Origin: Brasilonema sennae CENA114
Lineage (GTDB): Bacteria; Cyanobacteriota; Cyanobacteriia; Cyanobacteriales; Nostocaceae
Direction of reading: 5' to 3'
DNA length: 64,000 bases
Assembly: GCF_006968745.1 (NCBI RefSeq)
Contig: NZ_CP030118.1
Span: forward strand, 744,001-808,000
Of the stretch, positions 47,439-56,628 are shown piece after piece. The notes beneath the pieces were generated by a model. That model was not told the origin of the DNA. It did not search any database and saw nothing but the letters and a program-made list of their open reading frames with translations. The translations under genes and the position numbers were made by a program. Each line of letters begins with the position of its first letter. Positions within the stretch are counted from its first letter, which is position 1.

Positions 47439-48311
47439 ATGAGCATATCTAGTTCTTTTACGGATTTTTCCTTGGCTGAATTGTTTCAACTGATTGATCA
47501 AGGGCGTAAATCCGGTTGTTTAACGGTTTGTACTTTACCAGACATTCATATACCAGGTTCTAAATCCCATTACTACTACATTTGGTTTCGATTAGGCTGT
47601 ATTGTTGCTGCAGCTAATCACTTAAATGGTCAAGGTTTATCTTACAAGATGACACAACGGGGCTGGGTAAACCAGCAAATTATTGAAGAAGTTTGGACGC
47701 AAACAGCAGCAACACTACCGCTGGGATCACTATTAAAAACTCAAGGAATATTAAGTATTGAACAGCTAAATTCATTATTCGCCAGCCAATTACACCAAAT
47801 TCGAGAGCTTTTTGAAATCCAAAAGGGAGTTTTTAAACTAGATACTAAGGCAAATTTGCCTTTGCAGGAGATGACAGGACTCAGCTTGAGAACACTAGAA
47901 GTGGCTCTTATGGCTGTCAGAGGGTTAAAAAACTGGAACATGCTTGCTGAGGTACTCCCAGATGTGAGTTCTGGAATTAGAAGTAAAACTGATGACAAAC
48001 CCCAGATACACTTGAATACATTAGAGTGGCAAGTGTGGGAATTGGCTGATGGTAGTATTTCTTTAAGTGCGATCGCATCTCAACTCAACCAACCAATAAC
48101 CATAGTTCAGCAAGCTGCTTTCCGGCTCATGCTTGTGGGTTTGGTAGAAGAAGTTTCCGTAGCAGAGTTTATAGTTAATAAAACAAATGATCCGATGAAT
48201 TCTAACTCGGACAATTCCTCTGTTTTCGGATTCAAAAAATCCAAAAACTCAGAAACATTCAAGATAAGTACTTCGTTTTTACAAAATCTGGTTGGTTTTT
48301 TAAAAACCTAA
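47439..48311 (+). CDS. DUF4388-domain protein (PatA-like N-terminal)
   Basis: A 290-residue protein. The N-terminal domain (FSLAELFQLIDQGRKSGCLT, then HYYYIWFRLGCIVAAANHL) is DUF4388, also found at the start of PatA-type receiver proteins in heterocyst-forming cyanobacteria. The C-terminal part (LEWQVWELADGSISLSAIA) resembles a winged-helix-like module. No receiver domain is attached. It may take part in protein interactions for signalling or motility. That is a family-level guess. Confidence 0.78.
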   Translation: MSISSSFTDFSLAELFQLIDQGRKSGCLTVCTLPDIHIPGSKSHYYYIWFRLGCIVAAANHLNGQGLSYKMTQRGWVNQQIIEEVWTQTAATLPLGSLLKTQGILSIEQLNSLFASQLHQIRELFEIQKGVFKLDTKANLPLQEMTGLSLRTLEVALMAVRGLKNWNMLAEVLPDVSSGIRSKTDDKPQIHLNTLEWQVWELADGSISLSAIASQLNQPITIVQQAAFRLMLVGLVEEVSVAEFIVNKTNDPMNSNSDNSSVFGFKKSKNSETFKISTSFLQNLVGFLKT

Positions 48312-48624
48312 GTTTCACAAGTTGCTTTGACACTTTTGTGAGGAGCGATAGCTTCTCTACGAGACGCTGCTTTGTATCTCCTGCTCAGACGCTGCGCGAA
48401 CTCTCTTAGCGTGCGCTTTGCGCTTACGCGATCTGCGCTCCACGCAGATAGCTCTACGCCATTTTGGATTCAATGGCTGACAGTTTTATAAGAAAGTAGG
48501 CTGAAAACCCTGTCGTCTAACGGCGAGTCAACTAACCAAGAATCCCCGTCTGGTGAGCGATCGGGGAGTGTCAATTTGCTTAGATGTTAGAGAATACCAA
48601 AATCTGAGAACTAACCTACATCAG
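48312..48624. repeat. Dispersed repeat block
   Basis: From about 48343 to 48470 the sequence consists of dispersed repeat pieces (gcgatagcttctctacgaga, gacgctgcgcgaactctctt, gcgctttgcgcttacgcgat, ctgcgctccacgcagatagc). Related pieces occur inside moeA (57766-57846). No gene is supported. The rest of the gap is unremarkable. Confidence 0.65.
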
Positions 48625-49317
48625 CTAACTTGCTGAGTTTACACTTTCTACCGCTTCCAACTGTAAGTTCTGCCCTAATTTTGGTTCAGTGCCTGCAAGT
48701 ATACGCCCAATATTGCTACTGTGTCGCAAAATAACATACAAGCCACCAACAACACCAAAGAGGATGTAAGGTAAAGGTTGATGCACAAGCACCATAAAAA
48801 GAGAAACGCCAATAGCTGCAGTGATCGAACTCAAAGAGACCATCCGCGATATAGCCACGACAATAGCAAAAACGCCAAACGTAGCTAAACCAACCTGCCA
48901 ATTCATCGCCAGTAAAATACCTAAACCAGTTGCAACAGATTTACCACCAGCAAAACCGAGAAAAATTGATTTACTATGTCCAAGTATGGCAGCTAACCCA
49001 GATAAAATCACCATCCAAGGTTGCCACAATTGCGGATTAACTTCTGAAGGAATAAGATTTTGACTCGGGGCAAAGTTGAACAACCACCAAACCAGAGCGA
49101 TCGCTAACACTCCCTTCAAGCAATCTATCATTAAAACAAAAGCCCCTGGCCCTTTTCCCAGAGTTCTCAGCACATTAGTTGCACCAGTTGAACCGGAACC
49201 AACTTCCCTGAGATCAATACCTTTCAATCGCTTAGCTACAGTGTATCCAGTGGGTGTAGAACCCACGAGATAAGCTAACACCAAAACTGCTCCGCACAAA
49301 CTTAACCAAATAGCCAT
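48625..49317 (-). CDS. plsY: Acyl-phosphate glycerol-3-phosphate acyltransferase
   Basis: Makes lysophosphatidate from acyl-phosphate and glycerol-3-phosphate at the cytoplasmic membrane. About 230 residues with five or more membrane helices and the PlsY motifs VGSTPTGYTVAKRLKGIDLR (motif 1), EVGSGSTGATNVLRTLG, and GHSKSIFLGFAGGKSVATGLG (motifs 2/3). The ATG at 49317 is preferred to 49335. It is the last of four same-strand genes dealing with membrane lipid or envelope functions. Confidence 0.95.
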   Translation of the reverse strand: MAIWLSLCGAVLVLAYLVGSTPTGYTVAKRLKGIDLREVGSGSTGATNVLRTLGKGPGAFVLMIDCLKGVLAIALVWWLFNFAPSQNLIPSEVNPQLWQPWMVILSGLAAILGHSKSIFLGFAGGKSVATGLGILLAMNWQVGLATFGVFAIVVAISRMVSLSSITAAIGVSLFMVLVHQPLPYILFGVVGGLYVILRHSSNIGRILAGTEPKLGQNLQLEAVESVNSAS

Positions 49318-49323
49318 AAACAA

Positions 49324-49358
49324 TTCAAAATTCAAAATTCAAAATTCAAAATTCAAAA
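49324..49358. repeat. Heptameric tandem repeat (ttcaaaa)n
   Basis: Five perfect copies of ttcaaaa sit between plsY and the DUF3086 gene. A second heptamer-type run, atgactaatgactaatgactcat, follows. Short tandem heptamers of this kind are characteristic of heterocyst-forming cyanobacterial genomes. Confidence 0.85.
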
Positions 49359-49392
49359 AAGTCAAGAAGAATGACTAATGACTAATGACTCA

Positions 49393-50688
49393 TTAATAGT
49401 CATCATCATAATTTCTCATCATTTTGGGGTCAGGAGCAAAGGCTAACCACAAAGGAAACTGCAAGAGTCCCAAACTAATTTGCTCTTCAGAATCATCAAT
49501 CAAAATCAAAGGTAGTTGATTGGCTTTTACGAGTCGGTCTGCTTTTTGTGCTAAAGCTTCTGGAGTTTCAAATAATACCATACCCTTGTCTGGTCCAAAA
49601 TCTGGACGACCAATTCCTAAGCAGTCCTGTAAACCTCGTCGCCATTCACCCAAGCGTTCTGGTGTATTTGCTAATACTAAAGTGCGGAGGCGATCGCTAT
49701 ACAATTGGTGTAATATCGAAATCACTGCTGAGGCAATAAGAATATTCTGCAACCGACTGCCCGTCGTCCGCAAAGCACCTCGTCCTCCTTGGCTAAAAAA
49801 CCAGTTAGAAACTCGTTCTGCATGAACTGGTTCAAAAGTGCGACGCAGTTGCCACGGTGGACCATAATAATCTGGTTTCGCGCGATACTGATCAATCAAA
49901 CGGCGCACTTGTTTTGTCGTATCTTGAAACTGCTGTTGAGCAAATTGTGGTGTTGCGCTTTGCGCTTGGGCTTGCTTGACCTCTTTTACTTCTAGCTTTT
50001 CTGGTTCTGGTTTCGGTTTTGGCACGAGTTGCAACTGTTCTGCTGCTGCTGCCAGATCTTGTAAACTACCTGTGAGGTAGTCTTTAAAACCTTGTACCCG
50101 AATTGCTAAGTCTTGAGAAGTGCCTGCAAAAGTGGTTCGCATCTCATTGCGAATCCGTTCTTGACGCCGTTCCAACTGTTCTACAGAAATTTGCAGCGCT
50201 GCTTTACGTTGTTCTAGCCCAGAAAGCGCCTCTTGCACCAGTTGCGTCATCGTCATTTGAGTTTCGCCCAACTGGCTGTAAAGAGTTTTGTAAGAGGCTT
50301 GCAAATTTGCTATTTCTTCTTTCAGCGCTTGTTTTTGGCTTTGCAACTGTGCAACTCGTTGTGTGAGTTCCTCTTGTTGACGATAATTTTGTGGTTCTGA
50401 TTCTACTTGTGATCCCAGCGCGGTAATTTCCTCTTCTAAAAGCGTCACAACCTCGGCAGTTGACTCTGGCGTTAACTCATCTATAAGATTTTGCTCTGCT
50501 GCGCCTGAATGAGACACAGCAGAAGACGACGACAGCGGCTTATTCTGTGTGTCAACTTTGGAGTTTTGCGCTGCTATTTCCACCACTGACTCAACTTTAG
50601 AGTTTTCTGGTTGTTTAACTTTGGGTTGTTCTTTGTGCTTGAACGACTCATCAGTTGGTTGTGGTGTTTGAAATTCCTCTGGGTTCAT
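49393..50688 (-). CDS. DUF3086 protein with central coiled coil
   Basis: A protein of about 431 residues. The first 90 residues are Ser/Gln/Glu-rich and probably disordered. Residues about 95-240 form a long coiled coil (QQEELTQRVAQLQSQKQALK). The C-terminal DUF3086 domain contains WQLRRTFEPVHAERVSNWFF, SQGGRGALRTTGSRLQNILI and MVLFETPEALAQKADRLVKA. The family is confined to cyanobacteria. Conserved position near MlaE-like and DUF3119 genes hints at an envelope role, which is not proven. Confidence 0.85.
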   Translation of the reverse strand: MNPEEFQTPQPTDESFKHKEQPKVKQPENSKVESVVEIAAQNSKVDTQNKPLSSSSAVSHSGAAEQNLIDELTPESTAEVVTLLEEEITALGSQVESEPQNYRQQEELTQRVAQLQSQKQALKEEIANLQASYKTLYSQLGETQMTMTQLVQEALSGLEQRKAALQISVEQLERRQERIRNEMRTTFAGTSQDLAIRVQGFKDYLTGSLQDLAAAAEQLQLVPKPKPEPEKLEVKEVKQAQAQSATPQFAQQQFQDTTKQVRRLIDQYRAKPDYYGPPWQLRRTFEPVHAERVSNWFFSQGGRGALRTTGSRLQNILIASAVISILHQLYSDRLRTLVLANTPERLGEWRRGLQDCLGIGRPDFGPDKGMVLFETPEALAQKADRLVKANQLPLILIDDSEEQISLGLLQFPLWLAFAPDPKMMRNYDDDY

Positions 50689-50827
50689 AAACAACAGTGT
50701 CATTCCTATGACGCGAATAAATAGCTTTCAGCAATATATAATTTACTTGCTATCAAAGTCTTAAGTCCAAAATAGTTCTGAGCAATGAGTCCTCTGTTCT
50801 GAGTCATTTGCAAACTTGCTCTTGGGA

Positions 50828-51247
50828 CTAAATGCGCGGACAGCGTTGTTCTAAGCAAGTTTTGAGAGTATTAGGATCAAATAAAATCGGCAGAAAGTGA
50901 ATACTTTTAACTTCTTTAAAGTAAAACAGAATAGGAACCCGATTCCAGAATATCCGCCAGTTTTGCCATTCCCGGTAGGGAAAGCGCCGAATTAATTTTT
51001 CACCTCTGTAAATATCCAAATCGGTAGGAGTAAATAACAGACGCAGTGTGACAGCTTGAAACATGAGAAACAAGCCAAAAAGACCCATCAAGCCTGCCAC
51101 CCAAGGTTGTACAATCAGCATTGGGATTGCTGCAACCACTAACACCAAGGGTATATTGTAACTAGACTTGAGCTCGACGGTGGTAGATGCGGGGTTAGAC
51201 GTATATGAAGTCGTCACAGTCAAAACTCCTGTTTCCTTAGTAAACAT
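50828..51247 (-). CDS. DUF3119 membrane protein
   Basis: A 139-residue protein with two adjacent membrane helices (IPLVLVVAAIPMLIVQPWVA and GLMGLFGLFLMFQAVTLRLL) followed by a PH-like segment (TDLDIYRGEKLIRRFPYREW, then NWRIFWNRVPILFYFKEVKS). This matches DUF3119, which in cyanobacteria often neighbours the MlaE-type permease. A GTG about eight codons in is an alternative start. Function unknown. Confidence 0.85.
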   Translation of the reverse strand: MFTKETGVLTVTTSYTSNPASTTVELKSSYNIPLVLVVAAIPMLIVQPWVAGLMGLFGLFLMFQAVTLRLLFTPTDLDIYRGEKLIRRFPYREWQNWRIFWNRVPILFYFKEVKSIHFLPILFDPNTLKTCLEQRCPRI

Positions 51248-51349
51248 TATTTCTATTCTAGGAGCTAGTGTATAGACTAAGGACTATAAATCCTCACTCC
51301 AATCAGGGAACGCTTAACTCTTAAAACCGAAGAAGGTTGAAATATCTGT

Positions 51350-51385
51350 TAACTGATAACTGGTAACTGGTAACTGGTAACTGGT
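51350..51385. repeat. Heptameric tandem repeat (taactgg)n
   Basis: About four copies of taactgg, with an initial variant, lie just downstream of the MlaE-like gene. A similar run at 60690-60720 (aactggtaactggtaactgat) belongs to the same class. Confidence 0.8.
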
Positions 51386-52183
51386 CTACAACCCTTGCAA
51401 TGATGCACTGCCACTTCCTTGGAACATAATCCAAGAAAGAAAGAAATTGCTAACAAATATAATTAACAAAGCAGTGACAACAGCGGTTGTGGTTGATTGT
51501 CCGACTCCTTTTGCTCCTCCGGTTGTCGTTAAACCCCAACTGCACCCAATGACGGCTATTAAAATTCCAAAGCAACACGCTTTAATCATGGCGCTCACAA
51601 TGTCCCAAATGCCAATAAAGCTGCGGGCTGAGTCTAGAAACACATTTTCCGACAAATTATATATATTTATTGCAATAATTAATCCCCCTAGCATACCTGT
51701 TACCAGAGATAAGAGCGTTAAAATTGGTAACATTAAGCAGCATGCAAGTACACGAGGGATAACCAAGTAATCAATTGGATCAGTTTTTAACATTAAAAGA
51801 GCATCAATTTGTTCAGTAACTCGCATTGTGGCGATTTCTGCTGCAAACGCTGAACCTACTCGTCCTGCTAAAACCACAGCTGTCAAAACAGGCGAGAGTT
51901 CGCGTGTTAGCGCTACCGCCAGCACTCCGCCAACTGAGTTTCCTGCGCCAAAGTTAATAAACTCCCGCGCCACCTGAATAGTAAATACTGCACCAACAAA
52001 AACAGCCGTTACTAGGGCAATAAACAGGGAATCTGGACCGACTGCTGCCATTTGCTCTAGCGTATTGCGCCGATTGATTCTCCCCCGTAACAGGTGAACT
52101 ATGACTTGTCCAGCCAAGAAAATTGCTGCCAGCAATCGCTGAGTCCATACTCCGAAACCAGATTTGGATGTTGTTTCACTCAA
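51386..52183 (-). CDS. mlaE: MlaE-family ABC transporter permease
   Basis: A 265-residue membrane protein of the MlaE/TGD1 type, the permease of a lipid-transport ABC system that moves phospholipid between membranes. Signature: NFGAGNSVGGVLAVALTREL, SPVLTAVVLAGRVGSAFAAE, then IATMRVTEQIDALLMLKTDP. At least five helices. Partner ATPase (MlaF) and substrate-binding protein (MlaD) genes are not adjacent. It begins the leftward block mlaE, DUF3119, DUF3086, plsY. Confidence 0.92.
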   Translation of the reverse strand: MSETTSKSGFGVWTQRLLAAIFLAGQVIVHLLRGRINRRNTLEQMAAVGPDSLFIALVTAVFVGAVFTIQVAREFINFGAGNSVGGVLAVALTRELSPVLTAVVLAGRVGSAFAAEIATMRVTEQIDALLMLKTDPIDYLVIPRVLACCLMLPILTLLSLVTGMLGGLIIAINIYNLSENVFLDSARSFIGIWDIVSAMIKACCFGILIAVIGCSWGLTTTGGAKGVGQSTTTAVVTALLIIFVSNFFLSWIMFQGSGSASLQGL

Positions 52184-52728
52184 TGTTGAAGCTCAACTCT
52201 GTAACTGCCGCCATCATAGCGAATTCCAGAGCTAGTTATCAGACTTGGTGGCAGTTGTAGGGAAGGCTTAACGCTTAACAGGATCTCGTAAAATCTCACT
52301 TTTCTAAGAGGTTATGAGTCAGAAGTCAGACCAGTGCTGCGGGAGGGTTTCCCGACAGCCAGGCATCTGGCGAACCCGAAGGGTCATGAGTCATAAATTA
52401 TTCTGCTCCCTCACTGCCTCAGTCCTCTGCTTTCGTGAAAGATTAACTTAGTTTAAAGCAAATCTCAGAAATTTAAGCTTTAGCAAGCGGCCTTATCACT
52501 AGGGCAAAAGCTGCAACGACATGATTAAAGGTTGATTTTTCAGGGTTTGGGCTGTGTCAAACCCTGTTTGCATTTAGCCACATATCCTGGGGAGATTGTG
52601 TATATACTTTAATAAAAACTTAAGATTTTTGAACTATCGTCTGAGCCGGGGCGATCGCGCTTATTGTAGAAGGTGACAACTGACTAGACTAAATTTGTCT
52701 GCCTTGTGAACTTAAGGAGCTTATCCCA
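52184..52728. other. Intergenic region with a dispersed repeat copy
   Basis: About 545 bp without a gene. At 52331-52386 lies a copy of the dispersed repeat gctgcgggagggtttcccga...ctggcgaacccgaagggt, the same family found inside the CAST tracrRNA. A hairpin-like segment cagggtttggg...aaaccctg is at 52539-52570. Promoters for the divergent mlaE and small membrane protein genes must lie here. Confidence 0.6.
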
Positions 52729-53016
52729 ATGACTATTATGATGAACTTTCTGCGATCACTGGTGCTATCGATTATTTTTAGCTTCGTCACTCCCATGTTA
52801 TTGTTTGGTGGCGTGTTATTCGCCTTATCCCTGGCTGGTTATATTCCTGGCTTACAAGAGGTTACAGAAGTTGTTTCCAGTCTAATTACTGAGTTTCTCT
52901 CTGTATTTGGCAGTGGCACCCCTGTTGGAGGATTATTTGTTATCTGTTCAACTTGCAGTTTTGTCGGAGCGCTGTTTGATACTTATGCTTATTACAGGTA
53001 TCAAATGCTGCGATAG
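52729..53016 (+). CDS. Small hydrophobic membrane protein of unknown function
   Basis: A 95-residue protein with two or three membrane helices (LVLSIIFSFVTPMLLFGGVL, then FALSLAGYI; and PVGGLFVICSTCSFVGALFD). A clear TTAAGGAG box 9 bp before the ATG supports translation; a second ATG lies four codons in. I do not recognise a named family. Similar small proteins are found in other cyanobacteria, as far as I recall. Confidence 0.65.
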   Translation: MTIMMNFLRSLVLSIIFSFVTPMLLFGGVLFALSLAGYIPGLQEVTEVVSSLITEFLSVFGSGTPVGGLFVICSTCSFVGALFDTYAYYRYQMLR

Positions 53017-53562
53017 ATTTATTCTGTTTTACTTACTTCTGCCTTTGTATTTTGTTCTGTGTCTTGATGGATTAGGAACTAGACTTCTCAATAATTCATA
53101 CGCTGGTAGTGCTGCGTCACTCGCAATTGCCATAAATCAACTGCGATGATTTATGTTGAATGCCACTACACTACATATACTCATACGCTAAATACACCTT
53201 TTAATTGTTAAGCTTGCAGATGCTGCAGGTTAATATTGCATTGCGCTATGTTCAAGTCAATCTAATAAATATTAAGCTACTTACCCTTTGTAGGGTAGGC
53301 TGTAGTATTTTTCTAAGTATATATGCTTATATCTTTCGGGGAAGAGAAAAAACTTTTGTTGTCTTCTACTGCTTGAAGTATTTTTTACTTTTTTTTTCTT
53401 TACTTAAGTATCATAGCAGGTCAATATCTACATACATTATTAAATTTTTATTAAATTTAATAATGTATACGACTTGCTTGTTTTTCTTAACATAGGGAAA
53501 GCAAGTGGTTTGAGCGCTTAACGTTTTATGATTAAGTTTGTTAGGAGGTTTTTTTACTGCTC
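53017..53562. other. Gene-free AT-rich region before sppA
   Basis: About 545 bp of AT-rich DNA. Frames at 52907-53149 and 53205-53495 have low-complexity, Leu/Tyr-rich translations and lack plausible start sites, so I do not call them genes. A strong AGGAGG at 53543-53548 belongs to sppA. Confidence 0.45.
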
Positions 53563-54384
53563 ATGGTTTGGCCTTTTAAGCCCAATTTTCGTAAACAAAT
53601 TGCTCGTATTGAAATGACGGGTGTCATTGCCGGTGCGACTCGCAAGCGAGTACTAGAAGCCCTAAAAACTTTAGAAGAAAGAAAATTTCCGGCTTTACTG
53701 CTACGGATAGACAGTCCTGGTGGGACAGTAGGAGATTCTCAAGAAATCTACAGTGCTTTGAAGCGGTTGCGCGAGAAAGTAAAAATAGTTGCTAGTTTTG
53801 GTAACATTTCTGCTTCTGGTGGAGTCTACGTAGGCATGGGAGCGCAACACGTCATGGCTAACCCTGGTACGATTACAGGTAGTATTGGTGTGATTTTGCG
53901 TGGTAATAACTTGGAACGTCTGTTGCAAAAAGTAGGTGTTTCCTTTAAAGTTATAAAGTCTGGTCCTTACAAAGACATTTTGGCGTTTGATCGGGAACTA
54001 ACAGAACCGGAACAAAGCATTTTGCAAGAATTAATTGATACAAGTTACCAGCAGTTTGTTCAGACAGTAGCTGACGCACGTTCCCTGGCAGTAGAAACTG
54101 TGAGAAGTTTCGCAGACGGTCGAATTTTCACTGGACAGCAAGCCTTAGAGTTAGGTATTGTAGATCGTCTGGGAACGGAAGAAGATGCTCGGCGTTGGGC
54201 TGCGGAGCTGGCTGGTCTTGACCCGGAAAAAGCCCCCGTTTACACCTTTGAAGAACCCAAACCTCTGTTGAGCCGCATTTTGCCAGGAAGCCGTCAAGCT
54301 TCTTCAGGACTTGGGGCTGGTTTCGGTTGGGTCGAATTCGAGGTGTCTACCAGTGGTTTACCCCTATGGTTGTATAGACCATAA
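53563..54384 (+). CDS. sppA: Signal peptide peptidase SppA (short form)
   Basis: A 273-residue serine protease of the ClpP/crotonase fold that digests cleaved signal peptides at the membrane. The nucleophile Ser is in GNISASGGVYVGMGA near 84-98 and the general-base Lys in VIKSGPYKDILAFDRELT near 130. The length corresponds to the half-size 36K-type enzyme, without the N-terminal tandem domain. No long N-terminal membrane anchor is visible. AGGAGG lies 15 bp before the ATG. aroH follows 66 bp downstream on the same strand. Confidence 0.94.
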   Translation: MVWPFKPNFRKQIARIEMTGVIAGATRKRVLEALKTLEERKFPALLLRIDSPGGTVGDSQEIYSALKRLREKVKIVASFGNISASGGVYVGMGAQHVMANPGTITGSIGVILRGNNLERLLQKVGVSFKVIKSGPYKDILAFDRELTEPEQSILQELIDTSYQQFVQTVADARSLAVETVRSFADGRIFTGQQALELGIVDRLGTEEDARRWAAELAGLDPEKAPVYTFEEPKPLLSRILPGSRQASSGLGAGFGWVEFEVSTSGLPLWLYRP

Positions 54385-54450
54385 ATCGTGATTTGTTTTT
54401 TGTCATTGGTCATTTGACTAATGACCTTTCATAATAAGGAGGATTTTTGA

Positions 54451-54831
54451 GTGGAGTGGCGAATGCGGGCTATTCGCGGAGCAACGACTGTCCCAGAAAA
54501 TACGGTTGAAGCAATGCGAGAAGCTGTAATTGAATTACTAGATGAACTAGAAAAACGGAATCAATTGCATCCAACAGATATTATTAGTGTGACTTTCTCC
54601 GTAACAAAGGATTTAAATGCTACTTTTCCTGCTGCAATTGCACGTTCACGCCCCTACTGGGACAGTGTACCTATGTTAGATGTACAGGAAATGCAAGTTG
54701 ATGGCAGCTTAAAACGTTGCATCCGGTTTTTAGTTCACGCCTATCTCCCGACCTCCACCCCAATTTACCATGCCTATTTGCGTCAGGCCGCAGAGTTACG
54801 TCCTGATTGGAATGTGCCCCAGCTTTTGTAG
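54451..54831 (+). CDS. aroH: Chorismate mutase, AroH class
   Basis: Converts chorismate to prephenate for Phe/Tyr synthesis. The 126-residue enzyme has the AroH layout: MRAIRGATTVPENTVEAMRE, then AVIELLDELEKRN, the SVTFSVTKDLNATFPAAIAR active-site region, and CIRFLVHAYLPTSTPIYHAYLRQA with the conserved Tyr and Arg. AAGGAGG lies 7 bp ahead of the GTG at 54451, which is therefore the start. An ATG four codons in is possible. Confidence 0.95.
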   Translation: MEWRMRAIRGATTVPENTVEAMREAVIELLDELEKRNQLHPTDIISVTFSVTKDLNATFPAAIARSRPYWDSVPMLDVQEMQVDGSLKRCIRFLVHAYLPTSTPIYHAYLRQAAELRPDWNVPQLL

Positions 54832-55313
54832 GGTGAAATTTGACAGTTTCTGCGATTATGCATATTCTCCATACTTAAGCAGGTGTAACAAAGCACCATC
54901 AACCCAGCCAGATCAATTCCTTTTTGCCCCTGAACTTTAGGTAAAAGTGTGGTGCTGGCTTCACCTGCTTGCTATTCTCGATCCTTATTCTTAAGAATCA
55001 CAAACAATTTGGAGACCATTGGATAACTTTCGTGTTGATTTGATTTTACTTTTGTTGGCATTGGTTTAGTGGCACTAAACCTCTGGAAACTACTAAATGC
55101 ACTGTTTGTGAGGTTGAAATACGGGTTTGGCGAATTTAGGTAAAGCCGACTTGGTAAAAAGCATATTTCTAACAGAAACTTAAGTTCCAAAACCTCACCC
55201 CCTTGCGGGGGGTGAGGTAAGGTGATGAATATGAATGCAAAACGTGTATAATTTTGCTCAATAAAGATTTTTTAGGTAAAATGAGTTAATGCAACCGTCA
55301 GGTATGTCGTAAC
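54832..55313. other. Intergenic region with a GC hairpin
   Basis: About 480 bp without a supported gene. At 55192-55218 is a strong stem acctcaccccc/ggggggtgaggt with a TTGC loop, about 95 bp upstream of the kinase gene. It could be a repeat element or a leader hairpin. A frame at 54972-55190 (-) has no recognisable content. Confidence 0.5.
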
Positions 55314-56558
55314 ATGTTAACCAAGTTACAAGGGGAGCGTTACCAGGTTGTTCAAATTTTAGGTAAAAGTCTATTCGGTCAAACCTACTTGGTTCAAGAT
55401 ACCCACCTCCCGGATTATCCCACCTGTGTCGTAAAACATTTCTTACCTAGTAGTCAGTTTCCAATTTCAGTAGAAATACGTAGAAAACTTTTTAGCCGAG
55501 AAGTAGAAGCCCTGAAAAAACTGGACAACTATGACCTGGTTCCTCATCTTTTAGCTCATTTTGAAGACAATCTTGAATTCTACTTGGTGCAACAGTTCAT
55601 TGAAGGGCATGCCCTCAGTGTAGAATTGCCACCTGGTGATCGCTGGTCCCAAAGCAAAGTTTTTCAACTACTGTGGGAGGTCTTGAGTATCCTGAATTTT
55701 GTCCACAGTTGCGGACTGATCCACAGAGATGTCAAGCCCAGTAATATTCTTAGACGAAAGCAAGACAATCGGTTAGTCCTGATTGATTTTGGTGCGGTCA
55801 AGCCAATTTGGAATCAATTGATTATAAATCAAGGAAAAACTTCAAACTTCATTCCCCTTGAATATACAACCATTGCGATCGGTACACCAGGCTATATGCC
55901 CCATGAGCAACAACGAGGCAAACCACGTCCTAATAGTGATATCTATGCCCTAGGTATGATTGCTATCCAAGCACTAACAGGAGTGCATCCGACACAACTA
56001 CCTGAAGACCGCAATACAGGTGAAATTCTTTGGCAAGAGTTAGCTCAAGTTAATGAGAAGCTTGCTTTAGTACTCAATAAGATGGTATGTCACCACTTTA
56101 GAGACCGATATAACTCGGCAAAAGAAGCATTAGAAGCGCTTGCGCCACTCACTGATTTTTACACGTCAACACAACAGTGGGCTTCTACTCTTCTACCACA
56201 AAATGTAAGATCCGAGTACCAAAACTCCTTTCCTGAGCAGAATGTTAACCAAGTTTTTGAGAACAACCTATCCGCACCACTTTTAAACAACCAAACAAAC
56301 AATATTTCAGAACAAGAGATAGTGGAGTTAGTAACCAAACTCTACACACCAACACAGGAGTCAACTCTTAATCCATCATCAGAAAACGATCAGACTATTT
56401 GTATTTCTCCAGGAAAACTGACTTTACTCACTGGCTTAATGTTGGGCGTAGTATCTGGTTTGATTTTCATGGTTTTTAGCTACTGGTCTGTGCAAATGAT
56501 TGCTCCTATTCCTAAAATTCAAAATCCTTCACCTGAAGCGTCAAAGGTCTTACAGTAA
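55314..56558 (+). CDS. Serine/threonine protein kinase with C-terminal membrane anchor
   Basis: A 414-residue Hanks-type kinase. Glycine loop LGKSLFGQTYLV, ATP-binding Lys in TCVVKHFLP, catalytic loop LIHRDVKPSNILRR, Mg-binding LIDFGAVK, and GTPGYMPHEQ in the activation segment are all present, so it should be active. The kinase domain ends near 275. A Gln/Asn-rich linker leads to one membrane helix (LTLLTGLMLGVVSGLIFMVF) near 370-390 and a short tail on the other side. No sensor domain is attached. Target unknown. Confidence 0.93.
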   Translation: MLTKLQGERYQVVQILGKSLFGQTYLVQDTHLPDYPTCVVKHFLPSSQFPISVEIRRKLFSREVEALKKLDNYDLVPHLLAHFEDNLEFYLVQQFIEGHALSVELPPGDRWSQSKVFQLLWEVLSILNFVHSCGLIHRDVKPSNILRRKQDNRLVLIDFGAVKPIWNQLIINQGKTSNFIPLEYTTIAIGTPGYMPHEQQRGKPRPNSDIYALGMIAIQALTGVHPTQLPEDRNTGEILWQELAQVNEKLALVLNKMVCHHFRDRYNSAKEALEALAPLTDFYTSTQQWASTLLPQNVRSEYQNSFPEQNVNQVFENNLSAPLLNNQTNNISEQEIVELVTKLYTPTQESTLNPSSENDQTICISPGKLTLLTGLMLGVVSGLIFMVFSYWSVQMIAPIPKIQNPSPEASKVLQ

Positions 56559-56628
56559 TTCAACTTCCCGCGTGAATTACCGTAAATATTGTGGTGTAGC
56601 TAAGTATCCTAACAAAGCTGTGGAAGTC

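Noticed and set aside
52907..53149. 80-codon frame overlapping the small membrane protein gene
   Set aside because: It overlaps a better-supported frame with a clear ribosome-binding site and continues into AT-rich DNA.
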